A DNA stretch of 64,000 nucleotides from Curtobacterium sp. MCBD17_013 (lineage in GTDB: Bacteria > Actinomycetota > Actinomycetes > Actinomycetales > Microbacteriaceae), in the NCBI RefSeq assembly GCF_003234565.1, contig NZ_QKTU01000009.1, positions 1-64,000 on the forward strand, given 5' to 3'. The notes beneath the pieces were generated by a model. It saw only the letters and a list, made by a program, of their open reading frames with translations, searched no databases and was not told the origin of the DNA. This document shows positions 51,767-62,678 of this stretch, in pieces. Both the position numbers and the translations under genes were made by a program. Numbering within the stretch: the first letter of the stretch is position 1; each line of letters opens with the position of its first letter.

Positions 51767-52687
51767 TCAGCGGAGGTGTTCGAGTAGGTGCGCGGTGAAC
51801 GCGGCCATGAGCGTGTCGAGGGTCGCTTTCGGCGTGGAGCTTGCGTAGTAGAAGTCGTGGTCGACGTCGTCGAACCGTCGGGTCTCGACCGGCGCGCCGA
51901 CGGCTACCGCTCGTGCGGTGAACTCCTCGATGGAGGGGCGCAGCGTGTCGTGCTCCGCGGTGACGACCAGGGTCGGTGGCAGTGCCCGGAGCTCGGCGTC
52001 GGAGAGGAAGCTGGGCGAGACGAGGGGATCTTTCCGGTCGGTGTCCTCCAGCGGGTAGGCCGTGTCGACCATCTCGAGCATCCCGGCGTTCACGAACGGC
52101 TTCTCGATCAGCAAGGTCGCTTCGGCGGGCGGGATCGACAGGTCCACGGCGGGCACGATGAGGGCGGCAGCGCGAACAGCGGGGCCGTGCTCGCGGGTGG
52201 TCTGCGTGAGGGTGCCGAGGGCGAGGTTCCCCCCGGCGCTGCTGCCAGTCACCGCGATCCGGGTGCCGTCCCATCCCATGGTGTCCCCAGAGCGGGCGAC
52301 CCACCTGAGCACGTCGAAGCACTCCTCCAACGCCTGTGGGAACCGGGCTTTGGGAGCTGTGCTGTAGTCGACGTTGACGACGACTGTGCCGACTTCGCCC
52401 GCGATCCCTCGAGCGAGGTGGTTGTCCTGCAGCGGGTTCCCGATCACGAACCCACCACCATGGGTGTTGATGACCACCGGCGGGGTGGCACCGTTGGCGG
52501 CGAGCGGGGCGTCCGCGGGAGGCCGTGTGATGTAGCAGCGGACTGACCCGTGACGGGTGGGGATGTGCACGATCTCGTTGTCCGGAATCGCTCGGGAGGT
52601 CAACTCCACCTTCGGCGCCCGGATGATTCGTGTGACGAGCGTTGACATCGCCCAGGTGCGGACGCGCATGCCGAGAGGGGCGGCCAT
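51767..52687 (-). CDS. Alpha/beta hydrolase (HSL-family esterase)
   Basis: 306-aa esterase: oxyanion-hole HGGGFVIG, nucleophile Ser in GSSAGGN, acid in VVTAEHDTLRP and His in DVDHDFYY. Typical of hormone-sensitive-lipase-type bacterial esterases acting on short acyl esters. Could hydrolyse esters made by the nearby Baeyer-Villiger enzyme, but it is 3 kb away in a separate unit. Confidence 0.92.
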   Translation of the reverse strand: MAAPLGMRVRTWAMSTLVTRIIRAPKVELTSRAIPDNEIVHIPTRHGSVRCYITRPPADAPLAANGATPPVVINTHGGGFVIGNPLQDNHLARGIAGEVGTVVVNVDYSTAPKARFPQALEECFDVLRWVARSGDTMGWDGTRIAVTGSSAGGNLALGTLTQTTREHGPAVRAAALIVPAVDLSIPPAEATLLIEKPFVNAGMLEMVDTAYPLEDTDRKDPLVSPSFLSDAELRALPPTLVVTAEHDTLRPSIEEFTARAVAVGAPVETRRFDDVDHDFYYASSTPKATLDTLMAAFTAHLLEHLR

Positions 52688-52773
52688 GATGGTCTCTTTC
52701 TGTGGCGTGGCTACTGGTGCAGGCGTGCGGGTCGAGCGTGTTCGTCGGTGCCTATCGCGGGCCGGGGATGGAG

Positions 52774-52803
52774 GAAGGAGCCGCCGCTGACGGCCCCTCC
52801 TTC
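52774..52803 (-). terminator. Hairpin after DHA2 pump
   Basis: GAAGGAG-CCG and CGG-CCCCTCCTTC pair with a 3-nt bulge, 8 bp past the pump stop codon. Confidence 0.5.
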
Positions 52804-52810
52804 TGTCCGG

Positions 52811-55170
<2,360 letters not shown>

Positions 55171-55180
55171 ACTCTGCAGT

Positions 55181-55207
55181 GTTGCACTTTGCGAGGCACA
55201 GTGCAAC
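55181..55207 (-). promoter_or_regulatory. TetR operator GTTGCACT-N11-AGTGCAAC
   Basis: Perfect 8-bp arms GTTGCACT and AGTGCAAC separated by 11 nt, 10 bp upstream of the TetR start. Half-sites recur near two other multidrug genes in this window. Confidence 0.8.
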
Positions 55208-55260
55208 TACTTGAAGGTGGAGGTGCAGACCTCGCTGGCCGTGCGGCATGGATGCGACAA

Positions 55261-55301
55261 CGCTCCGTGGTACGGACGGAAGTATCCGGCACCACGGAGC
55301 G
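55261..55301 (-). terminator. Hairpin after NmrA-like operon
   Basis: CGCTCCGTGGT / ACCACGGAGCG, 11-bp perfect stem with a 19-nt loop, 18 bp beyond the stop of the NmrA-like gene. Confidence 0.65.
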
Positions 55302-55319
55302 TCGTGGATCGCGGGTGGA

Positions 55320-56183
55320 TCAGGCCGTGTGGAAGCGGCGGAAGGCTTCCTCGAGCGTCTCGGTCGGGTGACCGATCAGCGTGGAGAGGACCGTCGAGGG
55401 TCCGTCGAGCGCGCCGTCGGCGACGGCGGCGTCGAGGCCGACGAGGAACCCGATCGTGCCTTCGTCGAGACCTGCAGCGACGAGTGCCTCCTGGTGCTCC
55501 TCCGACGAGACGCCGGCGTACGCGACGTCGCGTCCGAGGACACGGCTGGCGGTGGCGGCGAACTCGGCGCCGTCCCAGGCGGTGTCGCCGGCGAGCTCGA
55601 GTGTCTCGCCGCGATGCGCGTCCGTTGCGGCGACGACGGCTGCCGCTTCGGCGTAGTCGGAGCGGGAGGCCGAGGCGATCCGGCCGGTGCCGCTGCTGGC
55701 GAGCCACTGGCTGGTCGCGGCGATCTGGGCGAACGCCTGCTCGTAGTTCTCGTTGTACCAGTTGTTCCGGAGCACGGTCGCGGTGACGGGTGAGGCCGCG
55801 AGGAGGTCCTCGGTGGCCTTGTGCTCGGGTGCGACGAACAGCGTCGACGTGTCGGCGCGGGGAGCGCTGGTGTAGACGATGTGCTGCACGCCGGCCTGTT
55901 CCGCGGCGCGGATGGCGTTGGTGTGCTGCGGGACACGCTGGCCCACCTCGCTGCCGGAGACGAGCACCAGGGTATCGATGCCGTGGAACGCGGCCTGGAG
56001 GGCGTCCGGGTCGGTGTAGTCGGCGACTGCGGTGCGGACATCGTGGTCGAGGAACAGTGTCGAGAGGCGGTCGGCGTTGCGGCCGACCGCGACGACGTCA
56101 TCGGCAGCGAGGCCGCGGGCGAGGAGGTGCTCGACGATCAGGCGGCCGAGTTGACCGGTCGCGCCAGTGACGGCGATCGTCAC
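55320..56183 (-). CDS. NmrA-like NAD(P)H:quinone oxidoreductase (QorB/YtfG type)
   Basis: 287-aa Rossmann-fold reductase: VTGATGQLGRLIVEHLLARG, then NADRL, VYTSAPRADTSTL and NNWYNENY, as in quinone oxidoreductase 2. GTG 56183 overlaps the upstream TGA (GTGA). Last gene of a DoxX / F420-reductase-like / NmrA operon linked to MarR control. Confidence 0.9.
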   Translation of the reverse strand: MTIAVTGATGQLGRLIVEHLLARGLAADDVVAVGRNADRLSTLFLDHDVRTAVADYTDPDALQAAFHGIDTLVLVSGSEVGQRVPQHTNAIRAAEQAGVQHIVYTSAPRADTSTLFVAPEHKATEDLLAASPVTATVLRNNWYNENYEQAFAQIAATSQWLASSGTGRIASASRSDYAEAAAVVAATDAHRGETLELAGDTAWDGAEFAATASRVLGRDVAYAGVSSEEHQEALVAAGLDEGTIGFLVGLDAAVADGALDGPSTVLSTLIGHPTETLEEAFRRFHTA

Positions 56184-56752
56184 TTGATGACCCCGAGACC
56201 GTCGGTCCATCCGATCTGCTCGGAGACGGCCAGGCCCATCTGAAGGTAGCCGATGCCCTCGAGCTCGTGGGCGCGGGCGAGGGGGCCGGCGTCGTACGCG
56301 TCGAGGCCACCGGCGGTGATCGCTTCGCGGAGGGCGGCCTTCGCGTCGGCGTCGTCGCCGGCGATGAGCACGGCGGTCTTCTTGCCGCCGACGCTCTTCG
56401 CGGCCAGCGCGCCGGCGAAGTTGGTGTTGAACGCCTTGACGACGTGGGACTCGGGCAGGCGGGCGGCGAGGTCCGCGGCGCCGCTGCCGGCGTCGAAGGC
56501 GACGGGCTGGAAGGTGGCGAAGTCGACGGTGTTGGTGATGTCGACGACGGTCTTGCCGCCGAGGGCGGCCTTGTACTTGTCGGCGATCTCGGGGAGGGCC
56601 GCGTACGGGACGGCGAGGACGACGATGTCGCCGGCGAAGGAGGTGGGCTCGTCGGAGTGCTTGATGGACTCGACGGTGGCGCCGCCGTCGGAGAAGACGG
56701 AGGCGATCGCGGTGCCCATGTTGCCGGTACCGAGGATGCTGATGCTGGTCAT
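56180..56752 (-). CDS. NADP/F420-type oxidoreductase-like protein
   Basis: 190-aa protein with an N-terminal dinucleotide fold (ISILGTGNMGTAIASVF), AVPYAALPEIADKY and VVKAFNTNFAGALA. Related to NADPH:F420 reductase-type proteins (PF03807). In Actinobacteria such proteins often accompany NmrA-like reductases. Second gene of the operon; ATG 56752. Confidence 0.88.
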   Translation of the reverse strand: MTSISILGTGNMGTAIASVFSDGGATVESIKHSDEPTSFAGDIVVLAVPYAALPEIADKYKAALGGKTVVDITNTVDFATFQPVAFDAGSGAADLAARLPESHVVKAFNTNFAGALAAKSVGGKKTAVLIAGDDADAKAALREAITAGGLDAYDAGPLARAHELEGIGYLQMGLAVSEQIGWTDGLGVIK

Positions 56753-56798
56753 GATGTGTGCTCCTGTTTCAGAGGTGGTGCGGTTGGAGAGGGTGAGT

Positions 56799-57161
56799 TC
56801 AGAGGGCGATGAAGCCGAGGATCGCGCTGACGATCGAGAGGATCATCAGGACGATCGGCGCCGCCGGAGATTCCTTGCGGCGCAGGTGGACGACCACGGC
56901 GCCGAGCATGAGGACCGCGAGGAGGATCGCAGCGATCGGGGTGAGGATCGGCGCGATGTCGAGCAGCAGCGGCAGGATCAGACCGATCGCTCCGAGAACC
57001 TCGGCGAGGCCGATGAGCTTGACGTGGCTGCTGGCGAAGTCGGCCGCCCAGCCCATCCCGCTGCTGGCGAGGGCCTCGGTCGGGCGTGCCAGCTTCATCA
57101 GGCCGGCTCCGAGGAACGCGAGCGCCAGGAGGCCATTGATGATCCAGAGTGCGATGAGCAT
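56799..57161 (-). CDS. DoxX-family membrane protein
   Basis: 120-aa four-helix membrane protein of the DoxX/DoxD family: NGLLALAFLGAGLMKLARP, then GLAEVLGAIGLILPL and AILLAVLMLGAVVVHLRRKE. ATG 57161 follows AAGGAAGATC. First gene of the operon divergent from marR; DoxX proteins are linked to oxidative/thiol stress. Confidence 0.92.
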   Translation of the reverse strand: MLIALWIINGLLALAFLGAGLMKLARPTEALASSGMGWAADFASSHVKLIGLAEVLGAIGLILPLLLDIAPILTPIAAILLAVLMLGAVVVHLRRKESPAAPIVLMILSIVSAILGFIAL

Positions 57162-57217
57162 GATCTTCCTTGTGCTTGAACGTTGAAGTAACGAGAGCGA
57201 CAGTACACACCATTTTG

Positions 57218-57229
57218 TTGAACAGTCAA
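57218..57229. promoter_or_regulatory. MarR operator TTGAACAGTCAA
   Basis: TTGA-N4-TCAA dyad in the 91-bp divergent doxX/marR region. The same TTGA...TCAA core recurs twice before the VOC gene at 58419 and 58459, defining a probable local MarR regulon. Confidence 0.7.
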
Positions 57230-57252
57230 GTTTTTTCTGCGACGATGTGTGC

Positions 57253-57762
57253 ATGGACGAACCGCGCTGGCTCAACAAGACCGAGGCGGCAGCCTGGATG
57301 GATCTCCTTGCGATCATCGAGCTGCTGCCTTCGGCCCTCGACGCTCAGCTCAAGCGTGACTTCGGGATGACCCGCTTCGAGTACAACGTTCTCTCGATGC
57401 TGAGCGAGTCGCCCGATGACAGCGCCCCGATGAGCAGCCTCGCCTTCCTCACCAACGGCTCACTCTCCCGTCTGTCGCACGCGGTGACGAAGCTCGAGAA
57501 GCGTGGGTGGGTGCGTCGCGTGCCGTCCGAGACGGACAAGCGCTCGCTCGTGGCCACCCTGACGGCGGACGGACGAGCGCTCATCGAGCGAGCGGCTCCG
57601 CATCACGTCGAGGAGGCTCGACGTGCGTTCTTCGACGCGATCTCGCCTGAGCGGGTCGGCGATCTCGCCGAGATCCTGCGGCCGATCGCCGCGAACCTCT
57701 TGACGCCGGACGCCGACTGCGGGTCGACGGTGCGCGCCGCTGCGCCGGCGGCTCACGACTGA
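57253..57762 (+). CDS. MarR-family regulator
   Basis: 169-aa winged-helix regulator: LNKTEAAAWMDLLAIIELLP, the winged HTH SSLAFLTNGSLSRLSHAVTKLEKRGWVRRV and wing residues SETDKRSLVATLTADGRA. ATG 57253 (MDEPRW) is preferred over GTG 57247. Divergent from doxX. MarR proteins of this type respond to phenolics or oxidants. Confidence 0.93.
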   Translation: MDEPRWLNKTEAAAWMDLLAIIELLPSALDAQLKRDFGMTRFEYNVLSMLSESPDDSAPMSSLAFLTNGSLSRLSHAVTKLEKRGWVRRVPSETDKRSLVATLTADGRALIERAAPHHVEEARRAFFDAISPERVGDLAEILRPIAANLLTPDADCGSTVRAAAPAAHD

Positions 57763-57882
57763 CCGTCGGCTCTCCAGACCGAAGACTCCACAGACCCCGA
57801 CCGCTCGGACTGGCACCCGTCAGTCCGTCGCTCCGCCGTGCCCGCTCATCCGATGCGGCCGCCTCTCAGAACGGAAACTCCC

Positions 57883-58305
57883 ATGAGCACGATCGACACG
57901 ACAACCCGCCGCCCGAGCCGCCTCCGCGGGGTGCTCGTCGCGACTGTCCTCGCCGCCGTCATCGGCAGCATCGCCAACGCGATCATCGCCGTCAGCGCCC
58001 TCGCGGCCGGTGCTGACCCTGCAGTGCAGGGCCTGACGCCGCCGGCCTACATCACCTTCACCGTCGTCGGGGTCCTGATCGGCGCGATTGGGTGGGCGCT
58101 TATCAGCCGCGCGCGTTCGGCTGGCCGCGTGCTCGCGATCCTCGTCCCTGTCGTACTGGTGCTGTCCCTCATCCCCGACGTGCTCCTCGCCGTCAGTGGT
58201 GGCTCCGCTGCGATGACCGCGGGAGTGGCGCTCGGCATCATGCACCTCGTGACCACTGCGATTGCGGTGCCGATCTACCGCGTGTTCCTCCCGATCGCAC
58301 GCTGA
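57883..58305 (+). CDS. DUF6069-like membrane protein
   Basis: 140-aa protein with four hydrophobic segments (VLVATVLAAVIGSIANAIIAVSALA, ITFTVVGVLIGAIGWALI, VLAILVPVVLVLSLIPDVLLAV, GIMHLVTTAIAVPIYRVFLP). Such proteins recur beside MarR/AcrR genes in Actinobacteria. Function unknown. ATG 57883 follows GGAAACTCCC. Confidence 0.8.
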   Translation: MSTIDTTTRRPSRLRGVLVATVLAAVIGSIANAIIAVSALAAGADPAVQGLTPPAYITFTVVGVLIGAIGWALISRARSAGRVLAILVPVVLVLSLIPDVLLAVSGGSAAMTAGVALGIMHLVTTAIAVPIYRVFLPIAR

Positions 58306-58316
58306 GTCCTCCTCCC

Positions 58317-58357
58317 GCCCGCCAGCTGACGACGCTTTCGTCGCCCAGCTGGCGGGC
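58317..58357 (+). terminator. Hairpin terminator
   Basis: GCCCGCCAGCTG / CAGCTGGCGGGC, perfect 12-bp stem, followed by GTTCT; 11 bp after the DUF6069-like stop. Confidence 0.8.
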
Positions 58358-58418
58358 GTTCTGCATCCAGGCCCGCTCCTGCCGCGTCGAGCCTTCAAGA
58401 ACGATGTGCAGCGAGTTG

Positions 58419-58474
58419 TTGACAGTTCAACCAAACGGCGTACAGTGGTCCTCGTTACTTGATAGTTCAAGTAA
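58419..58474 (+). promoter_or_regulatory. Promoter and MarR operators of VOC gene
   Basis: TTGACA (58419-58424), a 16-nt spacer and TACAGT (58441-58446) form a good sigma-A promoter. The -35 overlaps TTGACAGTTCAA. A second, longer dyad TTACTTGATAGTTCAAGTAA (58455-58474) lies just past the start point. Both contain the TTGA/TCAA core seen beside marR. Confidence 0.8.
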
Positions 58475-58544
58475 TCCCTGGTTCCGGCAGCAGCAGCTCG
58501 TGCGGCCAGGATCCACGCCGACGTCGAACTCTGCAGGAGCAGCA

Positions 58545-59474
58545 ATGAATCCCCTCGACACTTCTTCGGACCCGCGCCCCGCCCCGAACGCTGCCGCGCC
58601 CGGCACGCCGGACCGTGAGGTCGCGGAGTTCGGCGCCGTGCACCTCGAGGTCACCGACCTCGGTCGTTCCACCGCGTTCTGGACCGATGTCATCGGTCTC
58701 GTCCTGCGGTCCGAGTCCCAGGACCAGGTCGAGCTCGGTACGAAGGCACGGACGCTCGTCACCCTGCACCCGGGCGCCCAGACCGGGTTCCTGCAGGGCC
58801 ACAGCGGGCTCTACCACCTCGCCGTGCACCCGCCGACAGAAGCCGACTTCGCACGGATCCTGCTCCGCCTCATCCGGGTCGGCTGGCAGATCTCCCCCAC
58901 CGACCACATCATGTCGAAGGCGATCTACCTCCTCGACCCGGACGGCATCACCGTCGAGATCACCCTCGAGACGCCGGAACGTCTCCGCGGATTCCACTTC
59001 GACGACAACGGCCCGTACGTGCTCCGCCAAGACGGCAGCCGCTCCAACGGTCGCGAACCGCTCGACGTTCGCACCGTCCTGAACGCTCTGCCCGACGACG
59101 ACACGACCCTCCCCATGCCGGAGGGCACGAAGATCGGCCACGTCCACCTGTACGTCGGGGACCTCGAAGCCGCCTACGGCTTCTACCGCACGTTCGGGTT
59201 CAACCAGGCTGTCTGGGCACCCCGCTTCCACATGGGCGACCTCGGTGGAGGCGGCGCGTTCAACCACCGCATCGCGGTGAACACCTGGCAAGGCATCGGC
59301 GCACCACAATCCCCCGCAGGGACCGCCCGCATGCGCGCCTTCACCCTCCGCCTCGACACCCACGAGCGCCTCGACCATGTCCTCGGCACCGTCGACGGAC
59401 CCATCGAGGAATCCGACGCCGGCTTCCTCGTCCGAGACCCCAGCCTGAACACGCTGCTGCTCTCCGCCAACTAA
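58545..59474 (+). CDS. VOC-family dioxygenase/glyoxalase (CatE-like)
   Basis: 309-aa protein with two vicinal-oxygen-chelate modules. N-terminal module: FGAVHLEVTDLGRSTAFWTDVIGL, metal His in LYHLAVH and Glu in ITVEITLE. C-terminal module: KIGHVHLYVGDLEAAYGFYRTFGF. Resembles CatE/extradiol dioxygenase-type ring-cleavage or resistance proteins that are MarR-controlled in other bacteria. ATG 58545 with GCAGGAGC upstream. Confidence 0.9.
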   Translation: MNPLDTSSDPRPAPNAAAPGTPDREVAEFGAVHLEVTDLGRSTAFWTDVIGLVLRSESQDQVELGTKARTLVTLHPGAQTGFLQGHSGLYHLAVHPPTEADFARILLRLIRVGWQISPTDHIMSKAIYLLDPDGITVEITLETPERLRGFHFDDNGPYVLRQDGSRSNGREPLDVRTVLNALPDDDTTLPMPEGTKIGHVHLYVGDLEAAYGFYRTFGFNQAVWAPRFHMGDLGGGGAFNHRIAVNTWQGIGAPQSPAGTARMRAFTLRLDTHERLDHVLGTVDGPIEESDAGFLVRDPSLNTLLLSAN

Positions 59475-59547
59475 CCACCGCCCCAACCCGGGCACACAAC
59501 CCCACTCACGTTCCGTGAGCGGCCACTTTCAGCCGAAGGACAAGTCC

Positions 59548-59958
59548 ATGAGCACCACCGACGACAACAAGACCATCGCCCGCACCTTCTACGACGCCTA
59601 CAACGGCGGCGACCTGCAGGGCGCGTTCGACACCTACATCGCCCAGGATCTCCTCAACCACACCAACGGCGGCGCGATGAACCGTGACATGTGGATGGGT
59701 TCCGACCTCGCCGCGAAGACCGCGGTCCCCGACCAGACCATGACGATCCTCGGCCAGGCTGCCGACGGCGACACCGTCTACACCCACTGGGTCCTCGAGG
59801 GCACCTTCAGCAACGGTGACCTGTTCGGCATCCCCGCCAACGGCAATGCGACCCGCCTCGAAGCCGTCGCCGTCGACGTCATTCGCGACGGCCAGATCGT
59901 CGAGCACAACGCCATCGGCGACTTCACCGCTTTCATGAGCCAGCTCACCGCTCAGTAA
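59548..59958 (+). CDS. SnoaL-like ester cyclase/NTF2-fold protein
   Basis: 136-aa NTF2-fold protein: IARTFYDAYNGGDLQGAFDTYIAQDLLNH, GDTVYTHWVLEGTFSNGDLFG and IVEHNAIGDF. SnoaL-like proteins bind or convert hydrophobic small molecules. ATG 59548 with GAAGGAC upstream. 73 bp after the VOC gene with no terminator between, so probably co-transcribed. Confidence 0.9.
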   Translation: MSTTDDNKTIARTFYDAYNGGDLQGAFDTYIAQDLLNHTNGGAMNRDMWMGSDLAAKTAVPDQTMTILGQAADGDTVYTHWVLEGTFSNGDLFGIPANGNATRLEAVAVDVIRDGQIVEHNAIGDFTAFMSQLTAQ

Positions 59959-60035
59959 GCACCGCCCACGAGCTGATGCAATAGCCGAATCACTCCACAG
60001 TCGGCGAAAGCGAAAGACTCGCCGGCGGGATCGCA

Positions 60036-60078
60036 CCGGATGGGCCGGGGTCGCGTGCAGCTCCCCCGGCTCATCCGG
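60036..60078 (+). terminator. Long hairpin after SnoaL-like gene
   Basis: CCGGATGGGCCGGGG pairs with CCCCGGCTCATCCGG (one mismatch in 15) around a 13-nt loop. The remaining bases of the 361-bp interval 59959-60319 show no convincing gene; they mark the entry to a lower-GC accessory segment. Confidence 0.65.
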
Positions 60079-60319
60079 CCACCTTCGACTCCGCTAGCTG
60101 TTTCAGTAGCCGATGCTTCTCCGAGGCATCCTTGGTCCCCTCTACGCTGACGGGGCATGCAGAGCACCGCGACTCATCAGGTTCCGATGGGCGGGCCGCT
60201 CACCGCCACCCGCTCCCAGGCTGGACACGCGTCTCTTCATGGGGTTCGGACAACTGTGCGCGATTTGCGCCCGCGCGCCCTACCGGAGGCGCCGAGTGGT
60301 GTTGCCTTAGGGTCTGCAC

Positions 60320-61843
60320 ATGGGCAAGGTTGACGACTTCTTGAGCGAGCACCTTCACGGTCTTGCCGGTCCCTACCTCTTCGTCGGCGCAGGCCTTTCT
60401 AGGCGGTATGCGGGCCTTGGGGACTGGAAAGGGCTATTGACGCACTTTTCCGAGCTCACTGGTCATCCCTTCGCCTACTACCTTGGTGCCGCGGGCGGAG
60501 ATTTCCCGACGGCAGCGACGCTCATCGCGGACGCCTTCTATGACTCCTGGTGGTCTGACGCCGCGTTCGCATCGTCCGTCGATGAGTGGCGAGATTCGGT
60601 AACGACCCGTGCTTCGCCACTCAAGTTTGAAGTAGCCAAATACGTGAGGTCGGCGCTCGAAGACTTCGCGCCGCCCGTAGACCTTCTTCACGAGTTCGAG
60701 CTATTCAAAGACTCCGTTGTCGACGGTGTGATCACGACGAACTTCGACTCCCTACTCGAGCGAGTATTTCCAGACTTCCGGCCATACATCGGTCAAGATG
60801 AACTTGTGTTCTCTGACACGCAAGGTATTGCGGAGATCTACTACATTCATGGAGGCGAAAAGCACCCCGATTCATTGGTGCTTACTGCGGAGGATTACGA
60901 GGATTACAACGCGCGGAACGCGTATTTAGCTGCGAAGCTAGCAACTATATTCGTCGAGCATCCCGTTATATTCCTTGGGTACAGTCTAGGTGATTCGAAC
61001 ATTCAGTCGTTGTTGGATTCACTGATCACTGGTCTTCGCCCGGAGAACGTCTCGAAGTTGCAGGATCGACTCATTTTCGTCGAGTGGGTGCCCGACCAGC
61101 CGGCAGACGTGAGCTCCACCGTGATGAATGTGAACGGGGTGTCTCTCCCGATCATCCGCGCAACGGTGCCAGACTTCCTGGAAGTGTTCAGCGCCCTCGG
61201 GCATCGCGAGCGAGCTATGCCAGCGCGCATCCTTCGGCTGCTCAAGGAGCAAGTGTTCGAGCTTGTGCAGAGCAATGATCCAGACGGGCGGCTTGTTGCC
61301 GTCTCCGACATAGACGACTCTAGCGCCAGCGGGTTGGACGTCGTTTTTGGCGTCGGAGCGAAGATGACGGCAGTTGGCATCGTCGGACTCACCCGTCAGG
61401 ACCTTTTCGACGACGTTCTACAGAGCCCTGCTCGAGATTTGCCTGCGGATCTGGTCATCTCCAAGGTGTATCCCAAGCTGCCAATCACGACGTACGTGCC
61501 TGTCTTTAAGTATCTCGTCGAGGCTGGTCTATGGACGGCTGGCTCATGGCAAGGAGGCTCTGCACTAGAGACGGCCGCCAAGAGGCGGGCAGAGAGATAT
61601 GCGGAGCTGTTCGCGAAGCTCGAGGAGCCGGGCGTTCTGTTGTCGGTGCCTGACCTCGAGGCAAAGATGGGCTGGGATCGTGTTTTGAACAGTGCGATGC
61701 AGTTGCCCACACTGACGAACGACGTTGCTGGTTTGCGGGAGTTTCTGGTGAAGTATCGTGAAAAACGCTCTGAACCGTGGTGGTCCACGCAGTACGCGAA
61801 AGCGGTCGTGGCGTATGACTGGATGCGCTTCGGAAGCGCGTGA
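60320..61843 (+). CDS. SIR2-domain protein, candidate defence NADase
   Basis: 507-aa soluble protein. The N-terminal SIR2-like domain (about 15-260) has GAGLSRR (23-29), ITTNFDSLLERVF with Asn141/Asp143, IYYIHGG with candidate catalytic His177, and VIFLGYSLGDSNIQSLL. The C-terminal region (about 280-507) is mixed helical and unassigned. SIR2 domains in defence-associated sirtuins degrade NAD+ on phage infection. This stand-alone layout in an AT-richer island fits that role, by inference. ATG 60320 has only a weak upstream purine run. Confidence 0.82.
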   Translation: MGKVDDFLSEHLHGLAGPYLFVGAGLSRRYAGLGDWKGLLTHFSELTGHPFAYYLGAAGGDFPTAATLIADAFYDSWWSDAAFASSVDEWRDSVTTRASPLKFEVAKYVRSALEDFAPPVDLLHEFELFKDSVVDGVITTNFDSLLERVFPDFRPYIGQDELVFSDTQGIAEIYYIHGGEKHPDSLVLTAEDYEDYNARNAYLAAKLATIFVEHPVIFLGYSLGDSNIQSLLDSLITGLRPENVSKLQDRLIFVEWVPDQPADVSSTVMNVNGVSLPIIRATVPDFLEVFSALGHRERAMPARILRLLKEQVFELVQSNDPDGRLVAVSDIDDSSASGLDVVFGVGAKMTAVGIVGLTRQDLFDDVLQSPARDLPADLVISKVYPKLPITTYVPVFKYLVEAGLWTAGSWQGGSALETAAKRRAERYAELFAKLEEPGVLLSVPDLEAKMGWDRVLNSAMQLPTLTNDVAGLREFLVKYREKRSEPWWSTQYAKAVVAYDWMRFGSA

Positions 61844-62020
61844 GGCGCCTTCTATCGAGAGCTGCTCTTCAGCTCCCCGCATTTAGGGTGAGTCACCGCT
61901 AGCGGTAGCTTGTGTCGCTGATCGACAGTCGGTCGCTTAGAGGACGCCGAAGAGGACGGCGGAGACGACCCCCAGCGACCAGCGGACCGTCCGAAGGGCC
62001 GACCGGCAGCCGGATGCTTC

Positions 62021-62378
62021 CTAGCGGACGGTGCGGCGCTGCCGTCCGACGGTGGGCGCGATGACGGAGGCGCAGAGGATGAACGCCGCGGCGATGAAGA
62101 GGCTTGCGAGGGTGAGTGCGCTGTGGGTGCGTCCGACGGCTCCCGCAACGCCGGTGCCGCTGGTCAGTGCGGTGGAGACGGCGACGAGGACTGCGAGGCC
62201 GAGGGAACTGCGGAGCTGGTGGGCAGTGTTCACCAGGCCTGAGGCGGCTCCGGCGTAGGCGCTGTTTGCGCCAGCGATGCCGAAGCTGGAGAGGAGGGGC
62301 GAACGCGAGGCCTTGACCGGCACCGACGACGACCATCGGGGCGTCGATGGCGAGCATGAACGGCGAGTCAGCGGTGGC
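62021..62378 (-). pseudogene. DHA2-type MFS transporter remnant
   Basis: A C-terminal transporter fragment split by a frameshift near 62300. The upstream frame has SPFMLAIDAPMVVVGAGQGLAF. The downstream frame has SSFGIAGANSAYAGAASGLVN, continuing through NTAHQLRSSLGLAVLVAVSTAL to the stop at 62021. The N-terminal ten or so helices are absent. Confidence 0.8.
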
Positions 62379-62381
62379 TAG

Positions 62382-62584
62382 CCCTTCCACGACGTCGTTG
62401 CCGACGTGCCCGAAGTCATCGAGGCGCACCACGTCAGGGCGCAGACTGCTTCATCATCAAGGTGCTCGCCCGGTCGATGCGGGACCTGGCGCGGATCACT
62501 GGACGGCTCGCCACGCTCGAAGGGATCACCACGAACGTCGTGTACTCGAGCCCCGTTCCCGCGCGGCACGTGGAACCTGCATGA
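62382..62584 (+). pseudogene. Lrp/AsnC-family regulator remnant
   Basis: Effector-domain fragment. The first frame has PFHDVVADVPEVIEAHHV. After a probable 1-nt deletion near 62433 the next frame reads DCFIIKVLARSMRDLARITGRL, then LEGITTNVVYSSPVPARHVE and stop. The DNA-binding half is missing. Confidence 0.8.
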
Positions 62585-62678
62585 GCAGCTGCCCCTCACG
62601 CAGAGCGGGGCGCTCCGGGATTTTGCCGTGGCGTCAGGGCCCCGTCAGTGCGCGCCGTCATGTCCGGTAGCCGATCGG

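Noticed and set aside
59952-60310. Short frames upstream of the SIR2 gene on both strands
   Set aside because: No ribosome-binding sites, no family features; one overlaps a terminator hairpin.
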